NCBI GenBank assembly: GCA_036702865.1
Contig: DATNQD010000089.1
Span: forward strand, 1 to 64,000
Origin: Trichocoleus sp.
Lineage (GTDB): Bacteria; Cyanobacteriota; Cyanobacteriia; Elainellales; Elainellaceae
Length of the DNA stretch: 64,000 nt
Reading direction: 5' to 3'
Shown in pieces: positions 44,611-54,487 of the stretch. Both the position numbers and the translations under genes were made by a program. The notes below the pieces were generated by a model. That model ran no database searches. It was not told the DNA's origin and saw only the letters and a list, made by a program, of their open reading frames with translations. Positions within the stretch are counted from its first letter, which is position 1, and every line of letters starts with the position of its first letter.

Positions 44611-45450
44611 CTATTCGTCGTCGTGTGCGAAACGATTGTAGAGGAAGTCAAGCGCATGGTTCCGTAGCTTGTAATACTCCGGATCTTCCATAATTCGATC
44701 GCGATCACGGGGACGAGAAAAAGGAATGGTTAGGATTTCACCAATATTAGCAGCAGGTCCATTCGTCATCATGACAAGACGATCGGCTAGAAAAAGTGCT
44801 TCATCAATATCGTGAGTGATCATCAACACGGTGCAGCGATGTTCATTCCAGATTTTGAGCAGTTCTTCTTGCAGTTCTTCTTTCGTGATTGCATCGAGTG
44901 CGCCAAAGGGTTCATCCAAAATCAGTACTTCTGGACGAGTAGCGAGGGCACGGGCAATAGCAACCCGTTGCTTCATTCCCCCAGATAGCTGCGTTGGCTT
45001 TTTATCTGCCGCTTCAGTTAAGCCCACCATTGCCAAATGATCGCGCACGATCGTCTTCTTCTCGGCTTCTGACTTATCTGGATAAACCGAGTCTAAACCG
45101 AGATAAATATTCTCAAATGCGGTGAGCCAGGGCAAGAGTGAGTAGTTCTGGAATACCACCATGCGATCGGGACCCGGCTTAACAATGGGTTTACCGCGCA
45201 GCATGACATCGCCTTGAGAGGGTTGGCTAAAGCCAGATACCATGTTGAGCAAGGTTGATTTACCGCAGCCAGAATGCCCAATGACACAGATAAACTCACC
45301 TTCGTTGATGGTCAGGTTGACATCTTTGAGAACGGTGTAATCGCCTTTAGGAGTTGGATAAATTTTTGCAACTTCCTTAATTGCCAGAAAAGGCTGCTGT
45401 GAATAAGCCGATGAGTCTGAGAGTTTGCCGGTTTGGTTTAGAATTTGCAT
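44611..45450 (-). CDS. cmpD: bicarbonate ABC transporter ATPase CmpD-like
   Basis: A 279-residue ABC ATPase from ATG 45450; the frame is open upstream but unlike the family. Walker [11 protein letters not shown]-loop [11 protein letters not shown], signature LSGGMKQRV, Walker [13 protein letters not shown]-loop ITHDIDEAL. Paralogue of NrtD at 37033. Last gene of cmpABCD. The naming rests on the CmpA-type binding protein at the head of the operon. Confidence 0.88.
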   Translation of the reverse strand: MQILNQTGKLSDSSAYSQQPFLAIKEVAKIYPTPKGDYTVLKDVNLTINEGEFICVIGHSGCGKSTLLNMVSGFSQPSQGDVMLRGKPIVKPGPDRMVVFQNYSLLPWLTAFENIYLGLDSVYPDKSEAEKKTIVRDHLAMVGLTEAADKKPTQLSGGMKQRVAIARALATRPEVLILDEPFGALDAITKEELQEELLKIWNEHRCTVLMITHDIDEALFLADRLVMMTNGPAANIGEILTIPFSRPRDRDRIMEDPEYYKLRNHALDFLYNRFAHDDE

Positions 45451-45602
45451 GATTTTTGGTGAGGGTGAATGAGTAATGTTTGAGGTGTCACAGAAGAAAA
45501 AGAAAAGGACGAAGGGAATAAGACGATCGCTGATCAAATATTACGGAGAAATAAACCGATCCCCAATCTCTGATTTACCCTTCATCCCGTCCCTCACCCC
45601 TG

Positions 45603-47603
45603 CTATGCTGCGGTTCTCCGAGCATCGATCGCCACTTCTGCCACACTAAAATCGCGCTTAATCGCGAGGCTATTGAGGTAGGCGATCGGGTCTTCCGCAT
45701 CAAACTTTACGCCGTCAAAGAGTTGAATCGGACCGCGCAGATATTTCATATCCAGCATCCCCAACTCACGCGCCGCCGTACTGAACACGCTAACTCGGCC
45801 AACCCGTTCCAGAATTTCCATCCAGTTACGGGGGAAGGGGATATCGCCCCAACGTGCCATCTGCGTCATCATCCACAGATGCTCAGTTCGACTCGGACGG
45901 TTCACACCATCGCCATAGAACATGTGATGGGCATATTCGCGCATCGGCTGCTCTAAATTGCACACAAACTCATTCGGGTTGCCCAGGTGAATATAATCAA
46001 TATCCGTGCTGATGTATTCCCGCTGCGATAAAAGTTGCCGCACTTCTTCCGAATGAGCCGGGTCAGCGCAGTAGCGGCAGGCTTCCAGCAACGCTTTCAC
46101 CAAGGCAATATGCGTGTTGGGATAAGCATTCGCCCATTCTTCTCGCACGCCCAATACCTTACCCGGATGACCTAACCAGATCTCCAAATCAGTCGCGACG
46201 GTAAAGCCAACATCCTCCACCGCTGCCCGCAAATTCCAGGGTTCACCGACACAGTAGCCGTCGATCGTCCCTGCTTTTAGGTCTGCGATCATCTGCGCTG
46301 GAGGAATTGTCTTCAGCGAGACATCTCGATCAGGATCAATGCCGCCGGAAGCCAGCCAGTAGCGCAGCAGCAAATTGTGCATGGAAGAAGGATGCACCAT
46401 GCCGAGCGTATGCTGAGAATCGGTAGACTCCAGCAACATCCGCTTAAAATCTGCTGCGTTATACACGCCCTGTTCGTAAAACTTCTTCGCCAGAGTGACT
46501 GCGTTACCGTTGCGGGTCATGGTTAAGGCACTGACCACCGGAATGGGTCTGTCCTGGTGTCCTCCTACAGTGAACCAAACAGGCATTCCCGCTGGCATTT
46601 GGGCAGCATCCAGATGACCGCCATCAATGCCATCAACAATTCCACGCCAGCTGGTTTCACGCACCAGGCTCACATCATCCAAGCCATGCTTTGCGAAGAA
46701 GCCTTTCTCTTTTGCCACAACGAGAGGCGCACAGGCAGTTAATGGGACAAAGCCCAGTTCCAGGTTGACCTTCTCCAAACCGTGACGGGCGATCGGCTCA
46801 GTTTTCTTTGCCCGCAGCTTTTTAATTCGCTTTTGCTGGTTCAAGAAGTAGATAATTTCCGATCGCAGGCTGTAATAGCTGGGATGGTTCACGACATCCA
46901 TCCGCTTCCGAGGACGGGGAATATCCACCTCCAGAATGCCGCCAATTTTAGATTCGGGACCGTTGGTTAGCATGACGATGCGATCAGATAGCAGCACCGC
47001 TTCATCAACATCGTGCGTTACCATGACTGCCGTCACATGGCTCTCTTCGCAGATTTTCATCAGCTGCTCTTGCAGATTACCGCGAGTCAGCGCATCTAAC
47101 GCCCCAAATGGCTCGTCTAGCAGCAGCAGTTTTGGACGAATTGCCAGAGCCCGCGCAATTGCCACCCGCTGCTTCATCCCACCCGACAACTGAGAAGGCG
47201 GTTTATCAGCGGCATGTTGCAGACCCACCATTTTAATGTTCTGCTCAACGATTTCATTGCGCTCTGCCTTAGAAATGCCCGTCAACACTTCATCTACTGC
47301 CAGCGCGATGTTTTCGCGTACCGTGAGCCAGGGCAGTAGCGAATAGTTTTGGAATACGACCATCCGATCGGGACCAGGTTTCGTAATCCGATCGCCCTCT
47401 AGGAGAACTACCCCTTCCGTGGGCAGATCCAGACCCGCAATCATATTCAGCAGCGTGGACTTACCACAACCAGAGTGACCGATCAGCGAAACAAATTCAC
47501 CTTTTTGGATATCTAGATCAATCCCTTTCAGTGCAACGTACTTACCACCACCAGAGAGATTGAAAACCTTTTCGATTTGATCAACGGCAACAAAGACTGA
47601 CAT
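45603..47603 (-). CDS. cmpC: bicarbonate ABC transporter ATPase with fused CmpA-like domain
   Basis: A 666-residue fusion with ABC ATPase (1-255; [30 protein letters not shown]) and a C-terminal domain homologous to CmpA/NrtA (about 280-650; LELGFVPLTACAPLVVAKEKGFF ... YCVGEPWNLR). The C-terminal domain has stretches (AKHGLDDVSLVRETSWRGIVDG; PMREYAHHMFYGDGVNRPSRTEH) that fit my memory of CmpC from Synechococcus more closely than NrtC. The regulatory domain probably senses intracellular bicarbonate or a related signal. ATG at 47603. Confidence 0.88.
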   Translation of the reverse strand: MSVFVAVDQIEKVFNLSGGGKYVALKGIDLDIQKGEFVSLIGHSGCGKSTLLNMIAGLDLPTEGVVLLEGDRITKPGPDRMVVFQNYSLLPWLTVRENIALAVDEVLTGISKAERNEIVEQNIKMVGLQHAADKPPSQLSGGMKQRVAIARALAIRPKLLLLDEPFGALDALTRGNLQEQLMKICEESHVTAVMVTHDVDEAVLLSDRIVMLTNGPESKIGGILEVDIPRPRKRMDVVNHPSYYSLRSEIIYFLNQQKRIKKLRAKKTEPIARHGLEKVNLELGFVPLTACAPLVVAKEKGFFAKHGLDDVSLVRETSWRGIVDGIDGGHLDAAQMPAGMPVWFTVGGHQDRPIPVVSALTMTRNGNAVTLAKKFYEQGVYNAADFKRMLLESTDSQHTLGMVHPSSMHNLLLRYWLASGGIDPDRDVSLKTIPPAQMIADLKAGTIDGYCVGEPWNLRAAVEDVGFTVATDLEIWLGHPGKVLGVREEWANAYPNTHIALVKALLEACRYCADPAHSEEVRQLLSQREYISTDIDYIHLGNPNEFVCNLEQPMREYAHHMFYGDGVNRPSRTEHLWMMTQMARWGDIPFPRNWMEILERVGRVSVFSTAARELGMLDMKYLRGPIQLFDGVKFDAEDPIAYLNSLAIKRDFSVAEVAIDARRTAA

Positions 47604-47786
47604 AGTGCTTTGAGAAATAGGGGTAAGGAATTGGGAATTTGCGAGACAAACAGAAGAGAAAACGGGGGTGAGGTTTTTAGAGAGAAGTCAAAAACTTCTA
47701 CACTAAGCAATCGACAAGGATGAGTTAACCTATGAACATTGCCACTCACACCCCGAAACTTAATGTTTCAGCCATCGTAGAAGAGA

Positions 47787-48626
47787 TTATTGACCCGGGG
47801 CGATCAAAGTCTGGATATAAGCCACCAGACGATCGAGAATCAGACCGACTGCACCGATGTAAACCACTGCAACAATGATTTCGGTGACATAGTTTTGCTG
47901 ATACGCATCCCAGATAAAGAATCCAATTCCCGCAACACCTGACATCACAATTTCTGCCGCGATAATTGCCAACCAAGCCAGACCGATCGCAATCCGCAGA
48001 CCCGTGAAGATATAGGGCAGTGCAGAAGGAATCAACACTTTGAAGAAATACTTGGACTTAGAAATTTGCAGCACTCGCGCCACGTTCTTATAGTCCTGGG
48101 GAATCTCACGAACACCCACCGCAGTATTAATCAAGATAGGCCAGATTGACGTAATAAAGATAACGAACAATGCAGCAGGCTCATTTTGACGCAGTGCAGC
48201 CAACGCGATCGGCACCCACGCCAGCGGCGCAACCATCCGCAAAAACTGGAACAGCGGGTCAAACATCTTGTCAGCAATTCGGCTGCTGCCTACCAAAATT
48301 CCACCTGCAATGCCAACGATTGCGGCTGCACCATATCCTTTTGCAACCCGACCCAAACTCACCATGGTTTGGCGGAAAAGCCCCTGATCAAGTTCGCCGT
48401 TGTAGTAGAAAGGATTCAAGATCAGATATTGGCTCCGCTCCTCAGTGAGTACCTGAATTGGTCCGGGCAATGCAATCAAGCCAGTTTGGGTCAGAATTTG
48501 CCAAAAGATCAAGAACAGCAGAAGACCACAGATTGCTAGAAAAACCGAACCTAGGGGACTGTCAAGAAACTTCTGAAAGTTGAATTGGGAACTTGTCTTA
48601 GCTCGACTGGTGACAGTAGCAGTCAT
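47787..48626 (-). CDS. cmpB: bicarbonate ABC transporter permease
   Basis: A 279-residue permease with about six helices; motif region SKYFFKVLIPSALPYIFTGLRIAIGLAW contacts the ATPases. Similar over its length to NrtB. ATG at 48626, with GGAG-like TAAGGAGA directly upstream. It is separated from cmpA by 322 bases, long for an operon. Confidence 0.88.
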   Translation of the reverse strand: MTATVTSRAKTSSQFNFQKFLDSPLGSVFLAICGLLLFLIFWQILTQTGLIALPGPIQVLTEERSQYLILNPFYYNGELDQGLFRQTMVSLGRVAKGYGAAAIVGIAGGILVGSSRIADKMFDPLFQFLRMVAPLAWVPIALAALRQNEPAALFVIFITSIWPILINTAVGVREIPQDYKNVARVLQISKSKYFFKVLIPSALPYIFTGLRIAIGLAWLAIIAAEIVMSGVAGIGFFIWDAYQQNYVTEIIVAVVYIGAVGLILDRLVAYIQTLIAPGQ

Positions 48627-48948
48627 GGATTCTCCTTAGGGGTGAATGGTTGATGCAAACAACTTCCTACCAAGCGCATTTCAACAAACGTAAATAACGC
48701 TAATTGGTAGTTGAGCGGAGGGGTGAGGGGCGAGGCAGATCACAGAGTTTGCCGCCCTGATTTTCTGTCCTCCAGTCCCCTATGTTTCAAAAATTGCTCG
48801 TCATCTGGTCATCATTTGACGATTGTGAAATTCCAAGTCTCTGACCTGGACAGTCGTTTGAGGCTCTGCCTCTGATTCAGGTATGGTCGAACGATGCCTT
48901 GCAGCAATCTCTCCCTGTCCTACCATTTCCTTGCTCGGTGCGATCGAA
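48627..48948. other. 322-base gap between cmpA and cmpB
   Basis: No gene. GAGGC TCTGCCTC-type short stems are present around 48858-48875. The gap lies inside an otherwise compact operon, so it could hold an mRNA processing site or an internal promoter; I see no clear boxes. Confidence 0.3.
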
Positions 48949-50295
48949 TTAGCTCACTTTGATCTTGAGGCTGTTCAGATATGCTTGTGGATTTTCTGGG
49001 TCAAACTTAATGCCGTCAAAGAAGGTTTCGACACCTCGGGACGTACCTTTGGGAATATCTGCGGTAAAGCCTGCTTCCTTCGCTGCTTCGCGCCATAGAT
49101 CTTCGCGGTTGACCTTATCCACCAGTTTCTTTGCAGTGTCAAGATCCTTGATTGCGTCTTTGTGAAAGCCCCAGCGCAGCGACTCGGTGAGGAACCAAAG
49201 GTCGTGACTCTTGTAAGGATAGGAAATGCTGTTGCCGTTCGGGTCTTTCCAATACAGTGAGGCAATCTTCATGTCATTGAGGGCAGGCTTACCATCGCCC
49301 ATTTCATACATTCCCTTAAATGGACCTTCCAATACAGGCTTCGGAGCGTTGAAATATTGACGCTGCGCCACTAAGGTTGCCAACTCAGCTCGGTTTTCCG
49401 GCTTGTCTGCCCACTGTTGCGCTTCCATCAAGGCTTTGAGAATTGCTTTGGTGGCTTTAGGGTTCTTTTCGACCCAATCTGCCCGCATCGCAAAATATTC
49501 TTCAGGGTGATACTGCCACATTTCAGCAGTCAGCGTAGACATGAAGCCAATCTTGTCGTTGATGATGCGGTAGGGCCAGGGGTCACCTGTGCTAAATGCA
49601 TCCATCGTGCCGTTTCGCATCCCTTGTACTGTTTCTGCCGGAGGCACTGCCAGCAATTCAATATCTTTATCAGGGTCAACACCGCTGGCTGCAAACCAAT
49701 AGCGAACCCAGAAGTCTTGATTGGCATTGGGGAAGGTGTAAGCGGCTTTGAATTTGCGACCGTTAGCTGCCTGAAACCCTTTGATATAGTCAGGATCATT
49801 AATTTTTAGTCCGAGCTGCTTGCCCTGATGAGCGCTCGCGATCGCAATGCCGTTGCCGTGCGTGTTGAGTTGCAGCAGCACTGCCATTGGTAATTTGTTG
49901 CCATTCGTAATGACGCCTTCGGTGATCAGGTGAGGCATCGGCATCTGCCACTGTCCACCGTCAATTCCACCACCACCCGAACCAATGACGATGTTATCGC
50001 GTGCACCCGCCCAGTTCGCTTGCTTGACGACTTGCACATCTGTCATGCCGTACTTCGCAAACAAACCTTTTTCTTTGGCAACAATCATCGGAGCAGATTC
50101 GACGATCGGCAGGTAACCCAGAACAGCCTTTGTGGTTTCTGGTGCATCACCCGCAGCAACCGGGCTAGGAGCAGGCTGAGAACCGCTTGTGTTGGCAGCA
50201 GGCTGAGAGCATCCCTTCAGGAACACTGCCCCTGCGGCAGTTGCGCCAGCCGTCGCTAAAAACTTGCGTCGGTTAAAACCGTAAAAATTGGACAT
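48949..50295 (-). CDS. cmpA: bicarbonate-binding lipoprotein CmpA-like
   Basis: A 448-residue substrate-binding protein from ATG 50295, supported by AGGAGG 4 bases upstream (the longer frame is rejected). NRRKFL twin-arginine and lipobox LKGC (Cys29). Binding-site positions differ from NrtA in the way CmpA does: [28 protein letters not shown] with Gln193 in place of His, FSTGDPWP, and HPEEYF with Glu266 in place of Lys. These are the positions where CmpA and NrtA structures differ. So I call bicarbonate rather than nitrate; biochemical specificity is not proved. A CmpR-type LysR gene is not in the window. Confidence 0.85.
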   Translation of the reverse strand: MSNFYGFNRRKFLATAGATAAGAVFLKGCSQPAANTSGSQPAPSPVAAGDAPETTKAVLGYLPIVESAPMIVAKEKGLFAKYGMTDVQVVKQANWAGARDNIVIGSGGGGIDGGQWQMPMPHLITEGVITNGNKLPMAVLLQLNTHGNGIAIASAHQGKQLGLKINDPDYIKGFQAANGRKFKAAYTFPNANQDFWVRYWFAASGVDPDKDIELLAVPPAETVQGMRNGTMDAFSTGDPWPYRIINDKIGFMSTLTAEMWQYHPEEYFAMRADWVEKNPKATKAILKALMEAQQWADKPENRAELATLVAQRQYFNAPKPVLEGPFKGMYEMGDGKPALNDMKIASLYWKDPNGNSISYPYKSHDLWFLTESLRWGFHKDAIKDLDTAKKLVDKVNREDLWREAAKEAGFTADIPKGTSRGVETFFDGIKFDPENPQAYLNSLKIKVS

Positions 50296-50557
50296 GAAAC
50301 CTCCTAAACAGCGGGTGAGAGAAGTAGCTGTCAACGCGATGGTAAATTAAGTTAAAAATCTGCTTGTTGAACTCGTGAATGGCTTCAACTGGCGACGCTT
50401 GAGTGAAATGGCTGAACCAATCACCGGACAAGCACCTGGCAACAGGAAATAAAGCCTGCCTCAAGTTCAATCACGCTTCGAGCCGTGGGGGTGTGATTGA
50501 TTTCCATCAATCTTGTAAGTAGTTTACCGTCTTTCTACTGAAAGTATTTAGTATTTA

Positions 50558-50613
50558 CGATAGTTCTTCAATTGATTATCAAATAATCTCTATAAGTGTT
50601 TCCTTAACTATCG
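50558..50613. promoter_or_regulatory. nested inverted repeats upstream of cmpA
   Basis: CGATAGTT (50558-50565) and AACTATCG (50606-50613) are exact complements, and within them GATTAT-CAA-ATAATC (50574-50588) is another perfect inverted repeat. Both are roughly centred near 50583, about 290 bases before cmpA and about 290 before ycf20. It does not fit TTA-N7/8-TAA as reported for CmpR; the inner site is TTA-N5-TAA. Candidate regulator site between the divergent genes. The remainder of the gap 50296-50871 is AT-rich and shows no gene. Confidence 0.45.
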
Positions 50614-50871
50614 CAATTTTTGGGGGAGATCCCAAGGGAAAGCATCAAGCCAGCTCTATTCTTATGGCTAAATTTGCCTGTTTTGCCTGTTTGCCTCAAT
50701 CATTAGCATCAAAAAGTTCGATAGAGAATAAGGCACCTTAAAAACAACGATCGCCATGCTCTAAACCAGAATTGCACCCCGATCGCATTAGCCCTGCAAC
50801 ATCTATATCTATATATGATTTATATGATTAGAGCATCCCCCATGCTCAGCTCCCCGTTTCCTATCTCTCTT

Positions 50872-51228
50872 ATGCAAAACACCCGCCTCAGCACTTTCGT
50901 TGATTCCCTGGCTCAACGGTTTAGTCAATCGCTTCGCAACCCTTGGCGGCGGTTGTCGCTGCTGGTCATTAGTCTCTTGGGCGGCAACTTTCTTGCTACT
51001 ACCATTTCAACCGTTGCAGGACAGAAGGCAGAACTGGATGTTTTGGCTGCCTTGTTGCTGGTTGGATTTACAGAGTTAATTAGCTGGATTGTGTATCGGC
51101 GGGATCGGGTTCCTGTTCCGACGACAAATCGTCCGGCAACGCGATCGTTATTTCTGGAAACAACGAATGGCTTAAAACTAGGGCTGATTTACGGTTTATT
51201 TGTGGAAGCGTTCAAGCTGGGTAGTTAA
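50872..51228 (+). CDS. ycf20: Ycf20 (DUF565) membrane protein
   Basis: A 118-residue protein from ATG 50872 (MQNTRLSTF), preferred over a longer start at 50815. It matches Ycf20/DUF565: LLGGNFLATTISTVAGQ ... DVLAALLLVGFTELISWIVYRR, and GLKLGLIYGLFVEAFKLGS at the end. Two to three membrane helices. In plants and Chlamydomonas, Ycf20-like proteins affect non-photochemical quenching; the cyanobacterial role is unclear. It is 21 bases before the glycerate kinase gene and probably cotranscribed with it. Confidence 0.9.
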   Translation: MQNTRLSTFVDSLAQRFSQSLRNPWRRLSLLVISLLGGNFLATTISTVAGQKAELDVLAALLLVGFTELISWIVYRRDRVPVPTTNRPATRSLFLETTNGLKLGLIYGLFVEAFKLGS

Positions 51229-51249
51229 GGAAGAAAATCTGAGGGGAGA

Positions 51250-52317
51250 ATGAAGGTTGCCCAAATTTTGACGGATTGGGTCAATGGCAAGGAGCTATCG
51301 TCCGCAGCAAAAGCTCAGCTTGCCAGCCAGCGATTGTTCGATCAGCATCACGCCAGAGCGTGGCGCACCACGCCAGAGACAGTTCATCAAACCATTGAGC
51401 AGCAGTTAGTTCTATTGCGATCGATCTATCCTGCTCTTGCTCAGTTCTGCATTAATCGTTTGGGGTGGCAGGATTGCCCTTTGAACTTACTGTGGGAGTT
51501 GTGGCTGCCGCTGGCTGAGCAGATCGCAGACTGGCATCAACCGCTGCAAAAACCTTTAATTCAAGGAATCCTGGGGGGTCAGGGAACCGGAAAGACAACA
51601 CTTGCGGCAGTTCTGACTCAAATTCTCGGTTTCTTAGGTTTACGGGTCTGTCGGCTCTCACTGGATGACCTCTACAAAACCTATGCCGATCGCCTCAGTC
51701 TTCAACAATTTGATTCTCGCTATCGCTGGCGCGGACCACCCGGAACGCATGATGTTGAATTAGGTTTATCTGTGCTTCAACAGTTGCACAATGCCGCTCC
51801 CACTGTCCTGATTCCCCGCTTTGATAAGTCTGCTTATGGGGGCGCAGGCGATCGAACAGTCTCAGAAACCATCACTCAGGTAGACATTGTTTTATTTGAG
51901 GGCTGGTTTGTCGGCGTTCGACCCATCGATCCAGCCACGTTTGACCATGCTCCACCCCCTATCCTGACGGCAAACGATCGTCAATTTGCCCGAGATATGA
52001 ACGCCAAACTTCAGGACTATGTGCCCTTGTGGGAGCAGCTCGATCGCCTGATTGTGCTTTATCCAACGAATTATCGACTCAGCCAGACCTGGCGCAAAGA
52101 GGCAGAACAGCAAATGAAATTAACAGGGCGATCGGGCATGAATGATCAGGAGGTGGATGAGTTTGTGAACTATTTCTGGCAAGCATTACACCCAGATCTG
52201 TTCATCACACCCATGCTAAAAGACAAGCAGGTTGACCTTGTAATTGAACTTGATGTTCATCACCTCCCAATCCAAATTTATCGCCCTGATGCAGTTGAAA
52301 CAGATCAATCTAACTGA
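51250..52317 (+). CDS. glyK: plant-type D-glycerate 3-kinase
   Basis: A 355-residue P-loop kinase resembling plant/cyanobacterial GLYK, the last step of photorespiratory 2-phosphoglycolate salvage (glycerate to 3-phosphoglycerate). Walker A GGQGTGKTT (109-117), SLDDLYKTYADR, RWRGPPGTHDVELG, IPRFDKSAYGGAGDR and LFEGWFVGVRP are the family marks. GAGGGGAGA lies directly before the ATG. It follows ycf20 by 21 bases, converges on the antiporter gene with 8 bases between stops. Confidence 0.92.
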   Translation: MKVAQILTDWVNGKELSSAAKAQLASQRLFDQHHARAWRTTPETVHQTIEQQLVLLRSIYPALAQFCINRLGWQDCPLNLLWELWLPLAEQIADWHQPLQKPLIQGILGGQGTGKTTLAAVLTQILGFLGLRVCRLSLDDLYKTYADRLSLQQFDSRYRWRGPPGTHDVELGLSVLQQLHNAAPTVLIPRFDKSAYGGAGDRTVSETITQVDIVLFEGWFVGVRPIDPATFDHAPPPILTANDRQFARDMNAKLQDYVPLWEQLDRLIVLYPTNYRLSQTWRKEAEQQMKLTGRSGMNDQEVDEFVNYFWQALHPDLFITPMLKDKQVDLVIELDVHHLPIQIYRPDAVETDQSN

Positions 52318-52325
52318 CAACAGGC

Positions 52326-53645
52326 TCAATCAGAATGAATTGAAATTTCTGCTTCAGCCACTTCTCCCAAACGCTTTTTCCGCCTTTCTAGATGTTTTTC
52401 ATACCAGTTCATTAAAGGCGTTGAACTAATTCCGTGAATCACAACTGAGAGCACGATCGTCGTGAAGGTAATCCAGGCAATTTGTTCCCCTATACCGTCT
52501 TGCAACCCTTCACCTAAAGCATAAGTGAGATAGTAGAGGGAGCCAACACCGCGAATTCCAAACCAGCCAAACAACCAGGGACGTATCGGGTTTTGATGTT
52601 CTCCGAGGGTGCTGATCCAAGCTCCGATCGGACGGATAACAAAAAACAGCATCCCGGCAACTAGCAGCGATTGCGGTAAAAAGCGCATGATCGGCTCAAA
52701 CCGCAGCAGTGAGCCAAGCAGCAGAATGGTTCCGACTTCTAACAGTTTTTCGATCGATTCAGTAAATTCGATTTGAGAGGAACGCTTCTCAGGATTATGA
52801 TAGTGTCGCTGTGCAACAACCCCCGCAACAAATACTGCCAAAAATCCATAGCCGTGAATGAGTTCAGTTAAGGAGTAGGTTAAAAGAATCATACTGAGGG
52901 CAACAAAATCCTCCATTAACGCATCAGCAGGACGGATTTGTTGCAGTCGTTTGTCAATCCAGACAACAATTCGAGCAATGGCAATTCCCATGGCAAGTCC
53001 AGCAGCTGTTGCCCAAATTAGATCAACTAAAACCCACTGTGTAAACCAATTCTGCCAATTTTCGTCTTTCAACCAATGCAGTCCGAAGTAAACAAACGGA
53101 AAGGCAAACGCATCATTCAATCCACCTTCAGAAGTCAAACCAAAGCGCAGCTCATCTTGGTCATCTGGATTAAACAATTGCACCTCTGAGGCTAAAACTG
53201 GATCAGTTGGAGCAAGAATTGCACCTAATAAAATTGAGACTCCCCAACTCATTCCTAAAAATAAATGTCCAATTAAAGCAATACCTACAATAGAGATAGG
53301 CATCAAAAAGCCAATTAAACGCGCCGGAGAAGTCCAGAGATGGAGTCTGAGCGGACGATTCATCTTTAAACCGCAGCTAAACAGAGAAATGAGAACGACC
53401 ATTTCAGTCAGCCGCTCTAAAAATTCTGCCTCTGGACGGACTTGAATGAGATTGACTCCATAAGGGCTGAGAAAAACGCCAAATAACAGGTAAATGAGTG
53501 CATAAGAGAGGGGCAGTCGCGCAATCCAGCCAGAGCCGAGCGTGACAAACAGCAGCAGGATGCCAATAACAAGCAGATCGAGAATGTATATATCCACAAG
53601 CTTACGGGGAGGTGAATCGAGAATCTTCCCCAATCTACTGAGCAT
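52326..53645 (-). CDS. Na+/H+ antiporter, CPA1 (NhaP) type
   Basis: A 439-residue membrane antiporter with about twelve helices. Family motifs: GAILAPTDPVLASEV (about 142-156) and SEGGLNDAFAFPFV (about 172-185), whose Asp residues bind the exchanged cation and proton; and GWFGIRGVGSLYYL near residue 365. Short cytoplasmic tail of about 25 residues, so no regulatory RCK or CBS domain. Likely Na+(or K+)/H+ exchange at the cytoplasmic or thylakoid membrane. Confidence 0.92.
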   Translation of the reverse strand: MLSRLGKILDSPPRKLVDIYILDLLVIGILLLFVTLGSGWIARLPLSYALIYLLFGVFLSPYGVNLIQVRPEAEFLERLTEMVVLISLFSCGLKMNRPLRLHLWTSPARLIGFLMPISIVGIALIGHLFLGMSWGVSILLGAILAPTDPVLASEVQLFNPDDQDELRFGLTSEGGLNDAFAFPFVYFGLHWLKDENWQNWFTQWVLVDLIWATAAGLAMGIAIARIVVWIDKRLQQIRPADALMEDFVALSMILLTYSLTELIHGYGFLAVFVAGVVAQRHYHNPEKRSSQIEFTESIEKLLEVGTILLLGSLLRFEPIMRFLPQSLLVAGMLFFVIRPIGAWISTLGEHQNPIRPWLFGWFGIRGVGSLYYLTYALGEGLQDGIGEQIAWITFTTIVLSVVIHGISSTPLMNWYEKHLERRKKRLGEVAEAEISIHSD

Positions 53646-53744
53646 TTCTAGCAGACCAAAGCCCCACTAGGTAGAAATTTGGCTTGAGTGGAATTTAGTC
53701 ACAAGACAGGTTGCAAATTTAGTTTTGAACTTCTGCTCTCTCTG

Positions 53745-54380
53745 CTACTTTCGCACTTGCTTCATTAACCGAGCTGCCCGATCGCCAATTTCTGCCCAAT
53801 CCCCTCGATCGAGCGCTGCTTTCGGAAAGAGCTGCCCTGACAAGCCCACTGCTACGGCTCCTGCTGCAATAAACTCTGCTGCATTATCGATCGTCACACC
53901 TCCCGTAGGAATTAAGGGAATCTGCCCAAGTGGTTCCCGCAAGCTTTTGAGATAGCTGGCTCCGCCGATCGCCTGAATCGGAAATACCTTCACACAGGTT
54001 GCGCCTGCCTGCCATGCAGTGACAATTTCACTGGGCGTTAAGGCTCCCGCCACAATTGGCACCTTTAAACTCACGGCGGTTTCAATCAGCTTCAGGTTGG
54101 TATGAGGCGTAAACAAAAACTGCGCTCCTGACTCGATCGCCGCTTTCACATCATCCACCGTTAACAGCGTGCCTGCACCAATCCAGCAATCAGGCAGACT
54201 CGATCGCAAATGCTGCACCAGATCAGCCGGACGATCGCTATTCCAGGTAATCTCAATCAGACCCATTCCACCTGCCGCAACAGCCTGCGCCATCTGCACC
54301 CCCATTTCAACCTGCGGTGCACGAATGACAGCGATTGCCTTTTCTTGCTGTACTTGCGAAAGCCAAGCCACCCTTACCAT
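53745..54380 (-). CDS. eda: KDPG/KHG aldolase
   Basis: A 211-residue aldolase of the Entner-Doudoroff type, splitting KDPG to pyruvate and glyceraldehyde-3-phosphate. Catalytic Lys131 in TCVKVFPIQAIGG and Glu43 in LIEITWNS; VIRAP near residue 20 and phosphate loop PLIPTGGVTIDNAAEFIAAG. The start at ATG 54380 has AGGAG close by; 15 more codons upstream are ignored. Cyanobacteria often have eda without edd; edd is not in the window. Confidence 0.92.
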   Translation of the reverse strand: MVRVAWLSQVQQEKAIAVIRAPQVEMGVQMAQAVAAGGMGLIEITWNSDRPADLVQHLRSSLPDCWIGAGTLLTVDDVKAAIESGAQFLFTPHTNLKLIETAVSLKVPIVAGALTPSEIVTAWQAGATCVKVFPIQAIGGASYLKSLREPLGQIPLIPTGGVTIDNAAEFIAAGAVAVGLSGQLFPKAALDRGDWAEIGDRAARLMKQVRK

Positions 54381-54487
54381 CGTTCTCCTGACCCGATCGG
54401 AAAAGCCCCATCTTGCCATGCCCAAAACTAATTTGACACGATATTGGCGGCTTCCTGAAACAGAGTGGCAACCAGAAGGCTAGGAAC

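Noticed and set aside
50515-50527. GTAAGTAGTTTAC as NtcA site upstream of cmpA
   Set aside because: The spacing is GTA-N7-TAC, not N8, and there is no -10 box at the right distance.
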